64,000 bases of DNA from Anthoceros angustus (Eukaryota; Streptophyta; Anthocerotopsida; Anthocerotales; Anthocerotaceae): NCBI GenBank assembly GCA_010909165.1, contig MU008182.1, positions 558,001 to 622,000 on the forward strand, given 5' to 3'. The number at the start of each line of letters is the position of its first letter. Within the stretch, counting starts at the first letter, position 1. The notes beneath the pieces were generated by a model. It had not been told where the DNA came from and searched no databases. It saw only the letters and a list, made by a program, of their open reading frames with translations. This document shows, in pieces, positions 22,202-34,571 of this stretch. The translations under genes and the position numbers were made by a program.

Positions 22202-25200
22202 CTACTTCGTCCGCAAGGTGTTCAGAACCCATATACAAGCCCTCACAACCATAGGGTAGAGAACAAGGCTGACTGCGACACTTGCTAAAGCACCTGCTAC
22301 ACCGATGGACGGGGCACTTGAGCTAGGCATAAGATATGAGGGCTCTTGTAACACCGATGACTGCAGAGTGACGGATCCGAACTTGCCACTCCTTCCTTTT
22401 AGCCTGTGAGGATTGCCACAACATCCATGCATCCACCAGGCAGCCAAATCACCAAGGTCTTGATTCAGGTTTCTGTGTTTGTCAACTCATCGTGCAGCAC
22501 ATTTACACATTTCACTTGCCCTCTGAACCTGCCCAATCTCCCCAAGTAGTTCACACACCGTTCTCAGGACATGAATCATACTGACTGCTACTGGTCAGAG
22601 TGGGGGAAGGAGGCTGCTTGAGCCGCTGCAAGATCAGACGTCATGCAGCACGCTGTCACAGGACAAAGACTCATTCAAGAGCTGAACAGCTGAAGCATAG
22701 CCGAAACAGAAGATGACTCCTTTCACAACATGACCATATTCTCAGCACAGGCCTCACGTCACTTTGCTATCCCACTGTAATCAGAACCCCAGAAAATCCC
22801 GAATCACAATTTTAGTTTCCACTGTACAAAGTCTTGTGACACCCTCAGGACAACATCAATCCCCCATCCCCGATCTATGTCCAAGACCTAAGTCAGTCAC
22901 ATGCCTTCTGAAATTAAGGACAGGTTTCTATGGTGCAGTTGGCTATTCAGTTCTGATACAGCCATCACGGTTCAGCACTCAACATCTCAAAGATCTGAAC
23001 GAAAATCGGCACTCCATATTCCTACTGGAGAGGTGTATATGCACTTACCCAGCAAAGTTCTTGACTGCTCCCCAAAGACCAGAATCACGTTTTTCATCAT
23101 CAACTCCTGCCAAACTTTCTGAGCGATCGGCTCCTGCAGTTGATGATGAAGACCTACCGCTAGCCTCTTGAGAACTTGCGCCTGTAGGACAGTTCATTCT
23201 GTGAGCATGGACACACCACAAAGAACTTTGCAAACAAGTTCAGAACAATGCATCATATGAACATCACAGCACAAAATACTTCTTGGGCACGGACTACATG
23301 TTCTCTCACTACTTGACATGTAATCTTCCTGTCAGATTGAGCCGGTGACAGATCACTGTATTCCGACAAATCTGTAAAGCATTCAAGCTTTATGTAATAG
23401 CTCTACACTTTTGCTATCTTAGACCTGGGTAGCTCAGGGAGATGCCAATACTCTTTCTGCTCTTTCTCCCTCGAGTAATCACATGCCCCTTCCAGCACTA
23501 GTGGTATTGCGGCTTTACTGCACACTCTTCTTACGCTGAGGCCTGCTGTTTGTGTTCATCCTTTGACCACCTCCCCGGAAACCCCTTGCCCTGTGTTGCA
23601 AGTTTGCCAAACTCTCCACAAGTGAACGCTCCGCTTCACTGAGGTTAAACAGCAAAGCCGATTAGTCTTCTTATGCCAGTCAAAGCCTTCTTGCACCATG
23701 CCCAGCAATAAGTTGAAGATAAAACAAGTGTGCACCTCAAGCGAGTCGGGATGGTAACCTTGACCGTGAAATAGTGGTCGCCCCTTACAGATGGCTTGTT
23801 CAATTTTGGCACCCCAAGCCTTCCGATCACAAGGACATCACCTGGTTGTGTGCCAGAAGGTATCTGGAGATCAGTGACGCCTTCGACAGTTTTGACCTAT
23901 GATTCAAAGATCAGTTGTCAGAGGAGGATTCTAACAGAATGTACGTATAAGTCCCAACAAAGCATGCCAACACCCATTCTCTTCCAACAGCGACTAATGA
24001 AGAGAATTGATGTAGGAAAAACCTGAATGACTGTCCCAAGAATAGCATCAGTGACACTAATTGTCACCGTGGAGTACAAGTCCATGCCATCCCTTTGGAT
24101 GCCAGGAGCTTCTTTTACATTCAGAAAGACATACAGATCCCCAGGGGCCCCCCTGCACACATGGTAGGCAACAGTGACAGACTGAAACACACACTTTCAG
24201 CACAATGCAGCACATCCACTACTATGGCATACGTAATAAGCTTTGGATTGCGCACCAAGAACTTACCCCCTTGGACCGGCATCTCCTTCACCTCGAACTC
24301 TGAGGGTGCTGCCACTGTTGACACCAGGAGGGATCTTCACTTTTATGCTTTTTTTCACCCGCAACCGCCCCTCTCCACTACATTTTCTGCAGTAGTCTGA
24401 GATGACTTCACCCTCACCTCCGCAGGTTGTACATGTAGAGACCTAAACCACACAAGAATTCACGATAACAGTATCTTATAGATAGCCCTGGTCAGACTTA
24501 CTGGCAAAAGAACAAGGCGAGGGTATGATCATGAGGCTCCAGATTCAGACTACATTACATCACAAAGGGAAATACATACTAGTAGGCAGTGCAAGTATGA
24601 CATGCGAGGAAGCACAGCTCTGAAACACACCTGCGAGAACCTGCCAAAGGGGGTCTCCTGTGTCCGCATCACCTGCCCCATCCCTCCACACGTTTGACAG
24701 GTCTTGCTACTCGTTCCCGCTTTGGCGCCACTCCCATCACATGTTCGGCAGGTCTCCAAATGAGAAGCTTCGATTTCCTTTTCAGCTCCAAAAATGGCAT
24801 CAGCAAACTCCAAAGAGATGTCAAACCTGCAGGTGCAGAAAACGGATGCATCAATCCTGAGATTCACCCAAGATATGAACAGCTGTCCAGCACAAGGTTG
24901 CCATCCCATCGTCCACTACCAACTGCACTAGCCTCTTCAATAAAAAAACTGACGTCATACCTTATGTCATCACCTTGCGCAGCAGCAGAGCGCTTGCGTG
25001 CTGTTCCAAAACCACCCATCCCCCCCATTCCTCCCATGCCACCCATGCCACCCATTCCTCCCATGTTGCCCCCAAAAAAGGATTCAAACAGATCGAAGGG
25101 ATTTGTCTGCATAACACGAGAACAAAATTACTGTTGTCAGAGACTCCAATCATGCTTCTTGGAACAGGCTGACGATCCAGCAAGCAGAGAGTTGGCAATC

Positions 25201-26308
25201 ATGGATTCCACGACTAATAAAGCCATCTTTCTAGCCAGCAACTTCTACAGTGGGCTTACAGCATATGCTCCTGCTGCTCCAGCTCCAGCTCCTGCTGCGC
25301 CAGCTTTAACTCCTGCCTCCCCAAATTGGTCATATAGAGGTCTTTTCTCGTCATCCGAAAGCACCTGCAGACGCACACATTTCATGCTTCAAACGATTGC
25401 AAATTCATATCTGAGCCAACTCAGGGAGCCTGCACCACATTGTGCCATACTTCGGACAGCAAAACGAAAAGGCAGCTAAATGGCTGCGAGTTCTAAACCG
25501 AAGGATACCTCATAGGCATTACTGATCTCCTTGAACTTTTCCTCCGCTCCAGGTTGTTTGTTTACATCTGGATGATACTGCATACAATCAACCATGTTTC
25601 TAAACACAGACCGTTGGGTAACAGGGCATGGAGGACCTGATGTGGAAGAAATGTTGTGCACATTGTGAAATGCTCAGGCAGGGACTGGCAGCCATGGCCT
25701 CACATCTTTCCGGGGAAATGAGGCTCGGATACCTGACGGGCCAATCGGCGGTAAGCCGATTTGATCTCTTGCTTGCTAGCACTCTTGGATACTCCGAGAG
25801 TGGAGTAGTAATCGACGGCCATACACACTTGCGGTCTGAATGAGGACCGAATTCCACGCGTTCCCGAACAAAATTGCACCTTGCTGCAAAAACTGGTCCA
25901 CAGGTAGCCATCGCCCAGCAAGAAGCTGGGGCCATCTCCACACAAAGCGCTCCATCTCTGACCAGCAATGTCCACCTCCCTGGATCTTCTCCTGCCCACA
26001 CCCACCTCACTCCCGGAATCCTTCCACGCAAAAAGCACATTCAGCTGCCTGCTCTGCCGCCTCCCTCGCACGCCAGCGCCAAACGCAGGCGCGTACTGGG
26101 GCGACACGGAAACGTGTCCTGAATCCCGACCACACAAAGCGAAGGCAGAGGCAGCGTGCTGGGAGGCTCCAGAAGCCAGCACAGAATTCACAGCACCAGC
26201 GTTGCCACCGGTCACTCTCCTCTGGCTGCCGCAGGTGCTGGAACAGGAAGTGGGCGTGCAGGCACACGTCGTCCAGGGCATTGCGGGTGCAAGAATTGTG
26301 GTGGCCAT
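22202..26308 (-). CDS. plastid-type DnaJ (Hsp40 class A) co-chaperone with long N- and C-terminal extensions, 11 exons
   Basis: Stimulates Hsp70 ATPase and hands over substrates; plastid location inferred from the leader. Exons, high to low: 26308-25733, 25577-25509, 25364-25260, 25106-24961, 24826-24631, 24442-24267, 24152-24023, 23896-23736, 23638-23535, 23181-23049 and 22403-22202. All phases agree, giving 665 residues. A leader of about 160 residues precedes the J domain ([20 protein letters not shown], then HPD in [10 protein letters not shown]). A G/F-type linker with tandem GGM follows. Four zinc motifs come next: [32 protein letters not shown]. The substrate-binding region includes [20 protein letters not shown] and GDLYVFLNV. 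The DnaJA core and the WGAVKNFAG region resemble Arabidopsis plastid DnaJA proteins from memory. The last exon, after a 645-bp intron, adds an unusual tail with a hydrophobic stretch ([19 protein letters not shown]). Confidence 0.92.
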
Positions 26309-26602
26309 GGCCGTGCTCTGAGACCTCCCCTGCCTCCTTCCCTTCTCTTCCGCCCTCCTTCCCTCCTGGGATCTGCTCGCTCACACCAGAATCCAGTAGC
26401 CCATCACGTCGCCCGGGCCGGAAATGCAGAATTGGTGCATCGCAATCCACAAAGAGATCAACCTGAGTCCTGCGCAATCCTTGCCTCACGGCCCATATCT
26501 GGACGTAAAACCCGCCAAAATTGGTTTTGCAGACCTAGACAGATATATAGTGTGTGTAACCGGCGATGCCAGCGTCGTAGTTTTGTGGTATCTTTGTTGA
26601 TC
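26309..26602. promoter_or_regulatory. shared divergent promoter region, DnaJ / COX16
   Basis: The two start codons lie head to head 294 bp apart, so both promoters and leaders must fit here. The region includes a C/T-rich tract at about 26,320-26,370. It is a candidate bidirectional promoter linking a chaperone gene and a respiratory assembly gene. No specific binding site is claimed. Confidence 0.5.
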
Positions 26603-27129
26603 ATGAATTGGACCAAATCATCCAGCTTCAGGAGGCGGGGCCGGCAAAGCCCCTTGTTGTTTGGAGTTCCGCTCGTCTCCTTCACCGTGTTAGGCTGGCT
26701 AGGGATCGGGTACATGGGGCAGGGAAGGTGGGTGGGTATCTTAGTGCCTGCTGTTGTTGCTGCTGGCTGTCAGGAGTTCCTCCAGGGCTCCATGGCTTGC
26801 CTGACCTGGGGTTGCTGCACAGGAAGCAGTTGAAGGACACCAGGGAAGACGTGGAGTGGGCGGTGATCAAGGCAACCAAATCTCTGTCCAGGGAGGGCCC
26901 CATTCCTGATGCCAAGCCTAGCAAGAAACTGGATCTGCAGCAAGAGTTGGAGGTGGTGGTGGCTCAGTTTATTTATGCCTTGTTCCCACTTGTTCCAAGT
27001 TCATGCTGAAGGGTGGTGGTGCTGAAGCATGGCTTGCGTTGCTCCTGGTGGCAGGCCTTGCGGAGTAAGGTGAATCTCGACATCGACTCCTTTGAGTACA
27101 AGCCCGTCCCCAGGCCCAGGAAGGAGTGA
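26603..27129 (+). CDS. COX16: COX16 cytochrome c oxidase assembly protein, 3 exons
   Basis: Small inner-mitochondrial-membrane protein needed for assembly of complex IV. Exons 26603-26727, 26823-26952 and 27055-27129 join in phase to 109 residues, the usual size. A short basic N-terminus (SSSFRRRGRQ) leads into one membrane segment with the family signature FGVPLVSFTVLGWLGIGYM. A charged stretch follows (TREDVEWAVIKATKSL) and the conserved C-terminus with IDSFEYKPVPRP. The motif pattern matches remembered plant and fungal COX16. It is divergent from the DnaJ gene and 780 bp upstream of SHMT. Confidence 0.9.
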
Positions 27130-27906
27130 GTGGAGGATGCAAGATCTAGCTCTTTGGCGCTGTCCTCTTCAGTTCCTCAGACACCTGCCAGCATACCTAC
27201 AGGCAACAGAATCATCTCGCTCAAGCTGCTGGACCAAACCGTGGTGATGACAGCCATCGCGGATGCAAACTGCTGACGTAACCACAACTCCAAGCTTAGC
27301 AGTACCTGTTCTGTAGAAGCGTATGGCAGGCAGAGCTCTCTTTACCACGGGAGCAGTCTTCCTGCAGGCTAGCTCGTGGATCTAGAGGATAGAAAAATTA
27401 TGACCACTGGGACGATGAGCCCATCTGCTCGTCCTGATGAGAAACAGAAAGCAAACACCATGCCATGTACTGACAAGGCTGACAATTCCAGATGTATTAA
27501 ATCCACTGTCGTTCCGACTTGCCAGCCTGATGATGCTCTTCGAACTGCGCTGTAACCATGGCGCTAACCAGCGTACAATTCGAAAACCCACATGAAGCCT
27601 GTTTTCAGGAGCACACAATCCACGTTATGTGGCTGGGGCGTTCCCCAAATCGGTAGGTGGAAAGAGCTCGGGTTGCAGAGCAGGGCCCACGTTGGCTGAT
27701 GCAGCACAGAGGCAACTTGTCTGTGCCATGCCAGGCACGACGGCGCAACAGCAAACAGCGGTGCGCCTGCTCGCAACTTACTTGAGATTGCGAGAACGAG
27801 AATTGCGATAAGGACCTGACGTGAGCGATCCGGGAGCATCCTGCTCCCATTTCACACATCTGGGTTGCGGTGCTTTGCGGTGCGTTCCCCTGCTACCGCA
27901 GCTACG
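27130..27906. other. intergenic region between COX16 and SHMT
   Basis: Contains the COX16 3' region and the presumed SHMT promoter. No TATA box or other feature is clear; small open frames have no support. Confidence 0.45.
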
Positions 27907-30900
27907 ATGGCAATGCCGCTGGCTGCATTACGCCGCCTCAGCCGAGCTGCGGTGTATCGGGCTCTGGAGCAGCGGCCTCTGGCCTGCTCCGCCACTCGCT
28001 ACGCCACGGTATGGTGTCTGCGGTCTCAGGCTCTGCGTGTCTGTCTGTGGTGATGGGCGATGCCCAAATTTGTTGCTTTGGACCCAATTGTGAGACACTG
28101 TTCTGACTCTGTCGTCTTCTTGTCCAGTCTGCGGTGGCTAACGAGGAAGACTACGCACGGTTCGAGAACATCAAAGAAAGGTCGCACGTGACTGTGCGTG
28201 CCTCTCACGCCTCTTGTTGCTTGTCTTGGGGCCACTTCATTGCGGTTGCTGTGCAGATGTTTTAAACCAGTTTTTTCCCGCAGTGGCCGAAGCAGCTCAA
28301 TGCTCCTTTGGAAGACGTGGATCCGGAGATTGCGGACATTATAGAATTGGAGAAGAATCGGCAATGGAAGGTTTGATATGAATTGCAGCTTCATTTCGCA
28401 ACTTCTGGCGGAAATGGATACAATTGGTTCAGCATTTCATCCTGTTTGGTTTTTCACTGTTGGGAATGTGTATCAGGGACTGGAGCTCATTCCGTCGGAA
28501 AATTTCACCTCCTCCTCAGTTATGCAGGCCGTAGGGTCGGTTATGACAAACAAATACAGTGAAGGATATCCTGGTGCCCGGTATTATGGAGGCAATGAGT
28601 AAGTTCCTCATCTTGTCTGTGCTCTAAAGGATGCAGGCGTCTCTCTGATCAAGTTACTCGTGACTTACCATGCGCTCTGGTTGCTTGTCTCTGCAGGTTC
28701 ATTGATATGGCAGAGAGCCTCTGCCAGAAGCGGGCACTGGAGGCTTTCAGGCTCGACCCAGCCAAATGGGGAGGTTAGATGTTTAACTATTGCCACCTCT
28801 TGCAAATCTCGAGTCTGGTGGCTGTGTATACGCTTGCGGCCAGGTCAAGCCATGTCGAGAGACTACACTGATGGACTCTGGAAATTTGTTTACTATGCAG
28901 TCAATGTGCAGCCTTTGTCAGGGTCTCCTTCAAATTTTCAAGTGTACACAGCCTTGCTGAAGCCACATGAGCGGATCATGGCTCTCGATTTACCACATGG
29001 AGGCCATTTATCTCATGGGTACCAGGTTTGTCTCTCTTACAATCTTTGTGCTATCTTCCCAGCAGTGTTAGAAACCCATTCACCTGCTCTGGGGCTTAAA
29101 CTGTTGGCTCACTTGGGGACCAGTCACCATTAGCTCCCATAAGTTTGTTTCTATTCTAAGCTGGGTAATCGTCCCCTCTGTGTCAACAGACGGATACCAA
29201 GAAGATATCAGCAGTCTCCATTTTCTTTGAGACTATGCCTTACAGATTGAATGAGGAGACTGGCGTCATTGATTATGATCAGGTACGCTCATGTTGGTTT
29301 CTGAACCACTGTTGTCACTCAGTTTCCTTTGCAAACTGACGTCAAGTTGAACTAAAAACTGCTCTTGGATGTCCCGTAGCTGGAGAAATCTGCAGCACTT
29401 TTCAGACCCAAACTTATTGTGGCTGGAGCCAGTGCATATTCTCGACACTATGATTATGCACGGATGCGCAAGGTAGAGATGGTGTTTGAAGCATTTTGAG
29501 AGCAGAATATTTGTCTTCACGTACCTGTTCTTACGTGGTTTCATAATAAGGCAGGTGGCTGACAAGCACAAGGCTATCCTACTAGCAGACATGGCTCACA
29601 TCAGTGGACTAGTGGCGGCTGGTGTCGTCCCGTCACCATTTGAATTTGCCGACATTGTGACAACCACCACTCACAAATCCCTTCGTGGCCCTAGGGGTGC
29701 TATGATATTCTTCCGCAAGGGTGTGAAGGAAGTGAACAAGCAAGGCCAAGAGGTCTGTTTTAATGTGCCACAATTGTCTTCCTATCTCTCTGATTTATGT
29801 GGCAACTTGTTGCAAATGCTCCGTCCCCTCTAAGAGTCAAGTCACTAATGTAGTGCATTCACCAGGTGCCGTATGATTTTGAAGACAAGATCAATGCTGC
29901 AGTGTTCCCTGGACTTCAGGGTGGCCCCCATAACCATACAATCGCTGGGCTTGCTGTTGCTTTGAAACAGGTCAGCCTGTGCTCACTAAAGGTTATAGAA
30001 ATATTCATTGATAATGCCTGTGTCGCTCATCAGTACGTTTGTCTTGGTGTTGGTGTTTGGCAGGCTGCTACACCAGAATTCAAAGCATACCAGGAGCAAG
30101 TCCTCAACAACTCTGCCCAATTTGCTAAAGTATTGTGCAAACGCAACTTTTGTCGCAGTGAGATGACAAGGGCTTGTTTGGACTGAGAAGATGCTTTTTT
30201 CTCTGGTAAATGTGTGCAGACTTTACAGGCAAAGGGGTATGAGCTCGTTTCAGGTGGCACGGACAACCACCTGGTCCTTGTGAATTTGAAAAACAGGGTA
30301 CTTTCTTGACTCCCAGACTTCATGCATCAAGGACTGGTTGTATGCATCTGCGCAGCACGCTGATGGTGCTTTGGTCTGCGGTTTTCCACTTGTGTCCAGG
30401 GTATAGATGGATCCAGAGTAGAGCGAGTACTGGAACTGGCCCACATTGCAGCAAATAAGAACACAGTTCCTGGAGATGTGTCTGCGATGGTTCCGGGAGG
30501 TATTCGTATGGGTGAGTTTCCGGACAGGTGTCATAGAAATGATAGTATGGCTTTCTGTAGGTGGGGGGCCGACTGATACAGTACTTCCTACCTGAGGGCA
30601 TTTTTAGAACAAGGAGCCTGATCTTTTGTGGAATTTTTGTGGCCCAGGAACCCCTGCCTTGACATCAAGAGGCTTCACTGAGGAGGATTTCGAGAAAGTT
30701 GCCGAATATTTTGACCGTGCCGTGCAGATCGCTGTGAAAGCGAAGTCTGTTTCAGGTGTGGAACTTAAGAGCTTCTTAACTGCGGGTCTTGTTGACTCTG
30801 GAAGTAGCTGATTCGGTATTCACATTCCCAACTTGAACGCAGGCCCGAAGCTGAAAGATTTCAAGACCGCTGTGGAGACGAATGCTGACGTTAAACAAGA

Positions 30901-30991
30901 AATAGCATCTTTGAAGCATGAGGTTGAAGACTTTGCCAAGCAGTTCCCCACGATTGGATTTGAAAAATCATCTCTGAAGTACAAGAACTGA
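27907..30991 (+). CDS. SHM1: mitochondrial serine hydroxymethyltransferase, 15 exons
   Basis: PLP enzyme that interconverts serine and glycine with tetrahydrofolate. In leaf mitochondria it works with glycine decarboxylase in photorespiration. Exons: 27907-28008, 28128-28193, 28284-28370, 28477-28598, 28697-28773, 28901-29025, 29190-29282, 29380-29472, 29555-29752, 29866-29970, 30064-30129, 30220-30297, 30400-30511, 30648-30755 and 30843-30991. All phases agree, giving 526 residues, close to plant mitochondrial SHMT. The first exon is a mitochondrial presequence ([20 protein letters not shown]). Hallmarks: [49 protein letters not shown], and the PLP-lysine motif [13 protein letters not shown] with Lys in THKS, then [13 protein letters not shown]. 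All catalytic motifs are intact. The symbol is given by family, not by ortholog testing. Confidence 0.97.
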
Positions 30992-31862
30992 AGGTGTGTC
31001 CTCGCAGTTTATTCGTCTTCAGCACGCAGTGCAGTTGCCTAAAGACGGTTGTGCTTTCAGCATTAGTGTACCTGACTCTCTTTGTTTTGTTTCATCAGTT
31101 GTGCCTAAGCAAAATGTACATGCTGCTTACAGTGGGCAAGCGTAGCCTGCTCCCTCTCAGAGTTTGTGAAAAGACCGTAGGAAAGATCTAGTTTGCCCAC
31201 TAGAAGCTATACCATCAACCTCTAGGAACGGGGACAAGCCTGGAAGCTTGGAGGGTCTCTTTCTTACTGTCACTGTACATTTATTTGAAATCACTGGAAT
31301 GAAGTACTTCACTCTGCCGCTTTTGCTTTCTTCCTAGTAAAAAATTGGATCAGCAAAATTCATTATTCACAATATTTTGCTTCTCGACGTTTTTTGTTAG
31401 CAGTATTTATGGTGTGAAAGGAGGAAACGCCTGGGGTTTACCACTTGGCTCAAAGACCCAAGTAGTCCAGTTGATGAACTCCGGACACAAGTTCATACCA
31501 TGAACCTCGGGACTCTGCACCTGTTACGTGTAGCAGAACACACCAGGCATAAGCAGGCTTCAAATCCCAATGTTTGTGCAGAGGCCACGAGGGAACTTTG
31601 GCTCATCGCCACAAAAAATGTCCCTTCGCTGGGGAAAGAATGATGAAAGTGTCTCGAGGAGCTACAAGATGGCTCATCTCTCAGCTTCAGCTTAAACAGG
31701 CTGAGGACGACAAAAACAATGTGACAAACTACCCGGTAAGTACCTCAGCAAGGAAGGTCTCAAAATTGCGGAACATGTAGCTACACGGCGACACATTCAG
31801 TTCGTCATGCACCAACTGTCCTTTGAGGTTCAGCATTTTGAAAAACAAGCATGGGGAGTTGC
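30992..31862. other. SHMT 3' region and convergent spacer
   Basis: About 870 bp between the convergent SHMT and carrier genes. The first 300-400 bases read like a 3' untranslated region (T-rich, ATTTATTTG near 31,280). Nothing else is recognised. Confidence 0.45.
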
Positions 31863-32813
31863 CTACAAACCCACCTCGTTCTTGCTCATGTATCTCCTCT
31901 CATAAAGGCCAGTGACCTGATCAGCCACAGCCCACATTATGGCCTGTCCAGGTGGGATTCGCATGAGTCTGGGGAGCAGACCTTTCCACAGAGCCCGCAG
32001 CCCTTCCTCCTTGTAGATGTGCCCTATTGCATGAAACATGCCAGTGTACCTCACATCCCCGTGGTCTGCAAACCTGTGCTGTGCCATGAGCCGGGTCTTG
32101 ACAACATCGAAGGGGCCCGTGCACACCGGCCCGGCCACACCAGCCGTGAACCCCGAAATCATGGACTGCCAAGGCTGCAAAACCTGGCCATCCCCGTCAT
32201 TCTTATTCCAGAACAACCCATCGAACTTGTTCTTGGCGTAGAACATGACAGCCTGGTTGCACCCATTTCGCATAACCGTGGGGGATGCTCCAGCCCACAG
32301 CCCTGTGATCCCCTCCTGCTTCACGATGGTGGCAGCACAGTGCACGGGACCTCTGTACCTGAGCAGCTCGGGAGACAGCCCCCGCTGCTGCTGCAGCCTG
32401 ATCTTCACCACCTCGAAGGGCGTCACGATCACCAGAGCCTCCAGCACTCCAGCTCCGAATCCAGCTGCCACCCTGCTCCCCTCGCTCAGCCTGCCACTGC
32501 TGTCCGCCAGCGCTCTCTGCAGCACCGCGTTTGTGCCCATCCGCAAGGTGTACTTCAAGGTCAGGTGGGTGGCAAAGGGAGTGAGCCCCTTCCACAGCGC
32601 CCGCACGCCCTCCTCCCTCACAATTTTCAACCCGCAGTCCAGAATTCCCTTGTACTGCTTCGCCCGATCCAGCTGAAGCCGCGTCTTGATCACATCGATG
32701 GGCTGCAAGCACACTGCCTCCACCAGGCCGCCCAGAGACCCCGAGATGGCCTTGATGTGGGGCGGAATTGAGCTCTCCTTCCGCCGGCCAGCAGGGGGGC
32801 CATCCGAGCCCAT
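31863..32813 (-). CDS. SFC1: mitochondrial succinate/fumarate carrier (MCF)
   Basis: Inner-membrane antiporter that exchanges succinate for fumarate, linking glyoxysomal and mitochondrial carbon flow. The intronless frame gives 316 residues from Met at 32813 (MGSDGPPAGRRKESSIPPH). This start is chosen because the remembered plant proteins begin just before IPPYMKAISG; the frame is open to 32927, adding 38 residues of low-complexity leader. Three carrier repeats are present, each with its signature: PIDVIKTRLQ, PFEVVKIRLQ and PFDVVKTRL. Diagnostic stretches THLTLKYTLRMGTNA, MRNGCNQAVMF and RIPPGQAIMWAVADQVTGLY match the plant SFC branch from memory. Confidence 0.93.
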   Translation of the reverse strand: MGSDGPPAGRRKESSIPPHIKAISGSLGGLVEAVCLQPIDVIKTRLQLDRAKQYKGILDCGLKIVREEGVRALWKGLTPFATHLTLKYTLRMGTNAVLQRALADSSGRLSEGSRVAAGFGAGVLEALVIVTPFEVVKIRLQQQRGLSPELLRYRGPVHCAATIVKQEGITGLWAGASPTVMRNGCNQAVMFYAKNKFDGLFWNKNDGDGQVLQPWQSMISGFTAGVAGPVCTGPFDVVKTRLMAQHRFADHGDVRYTGMFHAIGHIYKEEGLRALWKGLLPRLMRIPPGQAIMWAVADQVTGLYERRYMSKNEVGL

Positions 32814-34140
32814 CTCACCAGCCCTGGTCACGTGACTGAGCCCGGATGCGGGAAGGGGAATGGGCCTCCAGGCTCCCCAGATCCGCTGCCTGCCGGAGCC
32901 CGGAAGCTTCCCCTTCGTTCCACCCAAAATTCTGAGGGGGTCCCGGTGAATCTTTAACGCAACAATTGCGACTACGGGCCGAATTTATTGCCGCCCCCTG
33001 ATGCGTATCCGCAGAATGCATCATCTACAGGAGCTGTCGCGTTTCAGCCTCACGCCCCGACTCGACAGCGTGCTCCATATGATACAGTCACTGTATTCGT
33101 GGGGCCACAACGTCCCTGTTCAACCTCACCTCGTGATGAGAGACTGCCATATGTGTCCTTCGCGCTTCTGTACAGGACTCTTCCATGATGGCAGTGAAAT
33201 GCCTTGCCTAATGCGGATGCAATTGGGGCTTGGGCAAAAGAAAGCATACAAACAATCGCGATAAGAAAAGAAACCACAAAAACCGACGCATATTTTGGAT
33301 AATTATGATGTACAACAAGAGAATCTAACTACAGGTGGCATAGGTCTACCGTATGCATTTTGTCCCCAGACGAAGACGCCCGGTATTGAAAGCCCTAAGA
33401 AAGCAGGTGTAGAATTCATAATCTCTTGAAACGCTTTAGATCGGCTCGCTGTTGGTGGATGCCTTCAACAATGGTTATGATACAGCTTTGTAATTGGAGT
33501 CTCAAAGCCCAGAGCGGTGAAGACTAGAATTGGCTCAAGGTATACACGCAGCCACTTGAGACCACCGTCATACATATGATATATGAATCACTGTGTCACA
33601 GGCCATGGCCATGGTAATCTTGTCAGAACTGCGGTATGTTTGCTGGAAGGAGCATTAGAACATACTTCCATTGCTTGTTGCCATGTAGTTCTGTGTCCTG
33701 TTCTTCACCCCCTGGAGAAACTACTTCAGTCAATGCTGCAGCCATTCCAAGAACTCTTGTTTTAAACAGTAGTGGTGGAAGAAGCTACACAAAGCACGCG
33801 CACCTCCTGATATCATGTCTTTTAGGCGATTCGATCACAAAAATATCCATCATCCGATTCGACGGTTGATCCCTTTCGCCACCTACAACATTAACAACAC
33901 ATAGAAAGATCCAGGTCACATCCGGCATGCCGGCAATGTGCTGGGAAGTTCGGAACCAGTGTCTACCGCAAAATGTTTCTACGTTGAAGAGTGCTACGTA
34001 AAGCTAGAAATTAATTCAACTGCTCTGCTGCGACGAGACATTCGACTTCACAACTCTTCGCATAAACCACGATGAGCCAATCACTCTACTGGTAGCCACA
34101 AGTAATGAAATCTCCGCAGCAACAGCCTTGAGCTGCAAAT
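32814..34140. other. intergenic DNA at the border between gene-rich and repeat-rich halves
   Basis: Includes the carrier 5' flank. From about 33,250 the DNA is AT-richer with no supportable coding sequence, RNA gene or repeat family. Confidence 0.4.
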
Positions 34141-34571
34141 TCAGAGATGCATATACTTGCCTTCCCATCCGTACATAGCATGGAGGCCCTTCTTATCCAT
34201 CCACAGCAGTCCTTCTTCTAGCGAGCTCAGTTCCACATCTGACAGTGGAGTCGGACCGGATTGCTGTTCCTTGGCTCCCGGACCACGCTTCACGAATGCA
34301 GACAATGTGATCCGCATCTTGCTCCCAACGTGCGAAGCCCCGGTTTCAAATTTTCCAAACCATATTCCCACACTACCACGCACCTGTTTCCAAACTCCCT
34401 CGCTCGCAGAAATATTCATATTTCATATCACGTTTCCTTGTGCAGCACTGCAGATATACTTGGAAGATAGTCCCCGAACTTGCCGATCCATACAAGAGGC
34501 TGCTCCTCACAGCCTGCAAGGGCCTGGTCTCAAAATCTTCCTTCCACAGCAGCGCGACATTGAACGAGGAT
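34141..34571 (-). pseudogene. unrecognised gene fragment cut by the 1.46-kb repeat
   Basis: Two minus-strand pieces look coding. The first is about 34571-34450 (SFNVALLWKEDFETRPLQ, then SSLLYGSASSGTIFQ). The second is about 34330-34141 (FVKRGPGAKEQQSG, SSLEEGLLWMDKKGLHAMYG, stop TGA). They are in different frames and could be exons or frameshifted remains. The upstream end coincides with the edge of repeat copy 1, as if the repeat had interrupted the gene. The family is not recognised. Confidence 0.3.

Noticed and set aside
22764-23171. 135-codon plus-strand frame
   Set aside because: Lies in the last intron and penultimate exon of the DnaJ gene on the other strand; no independent support.
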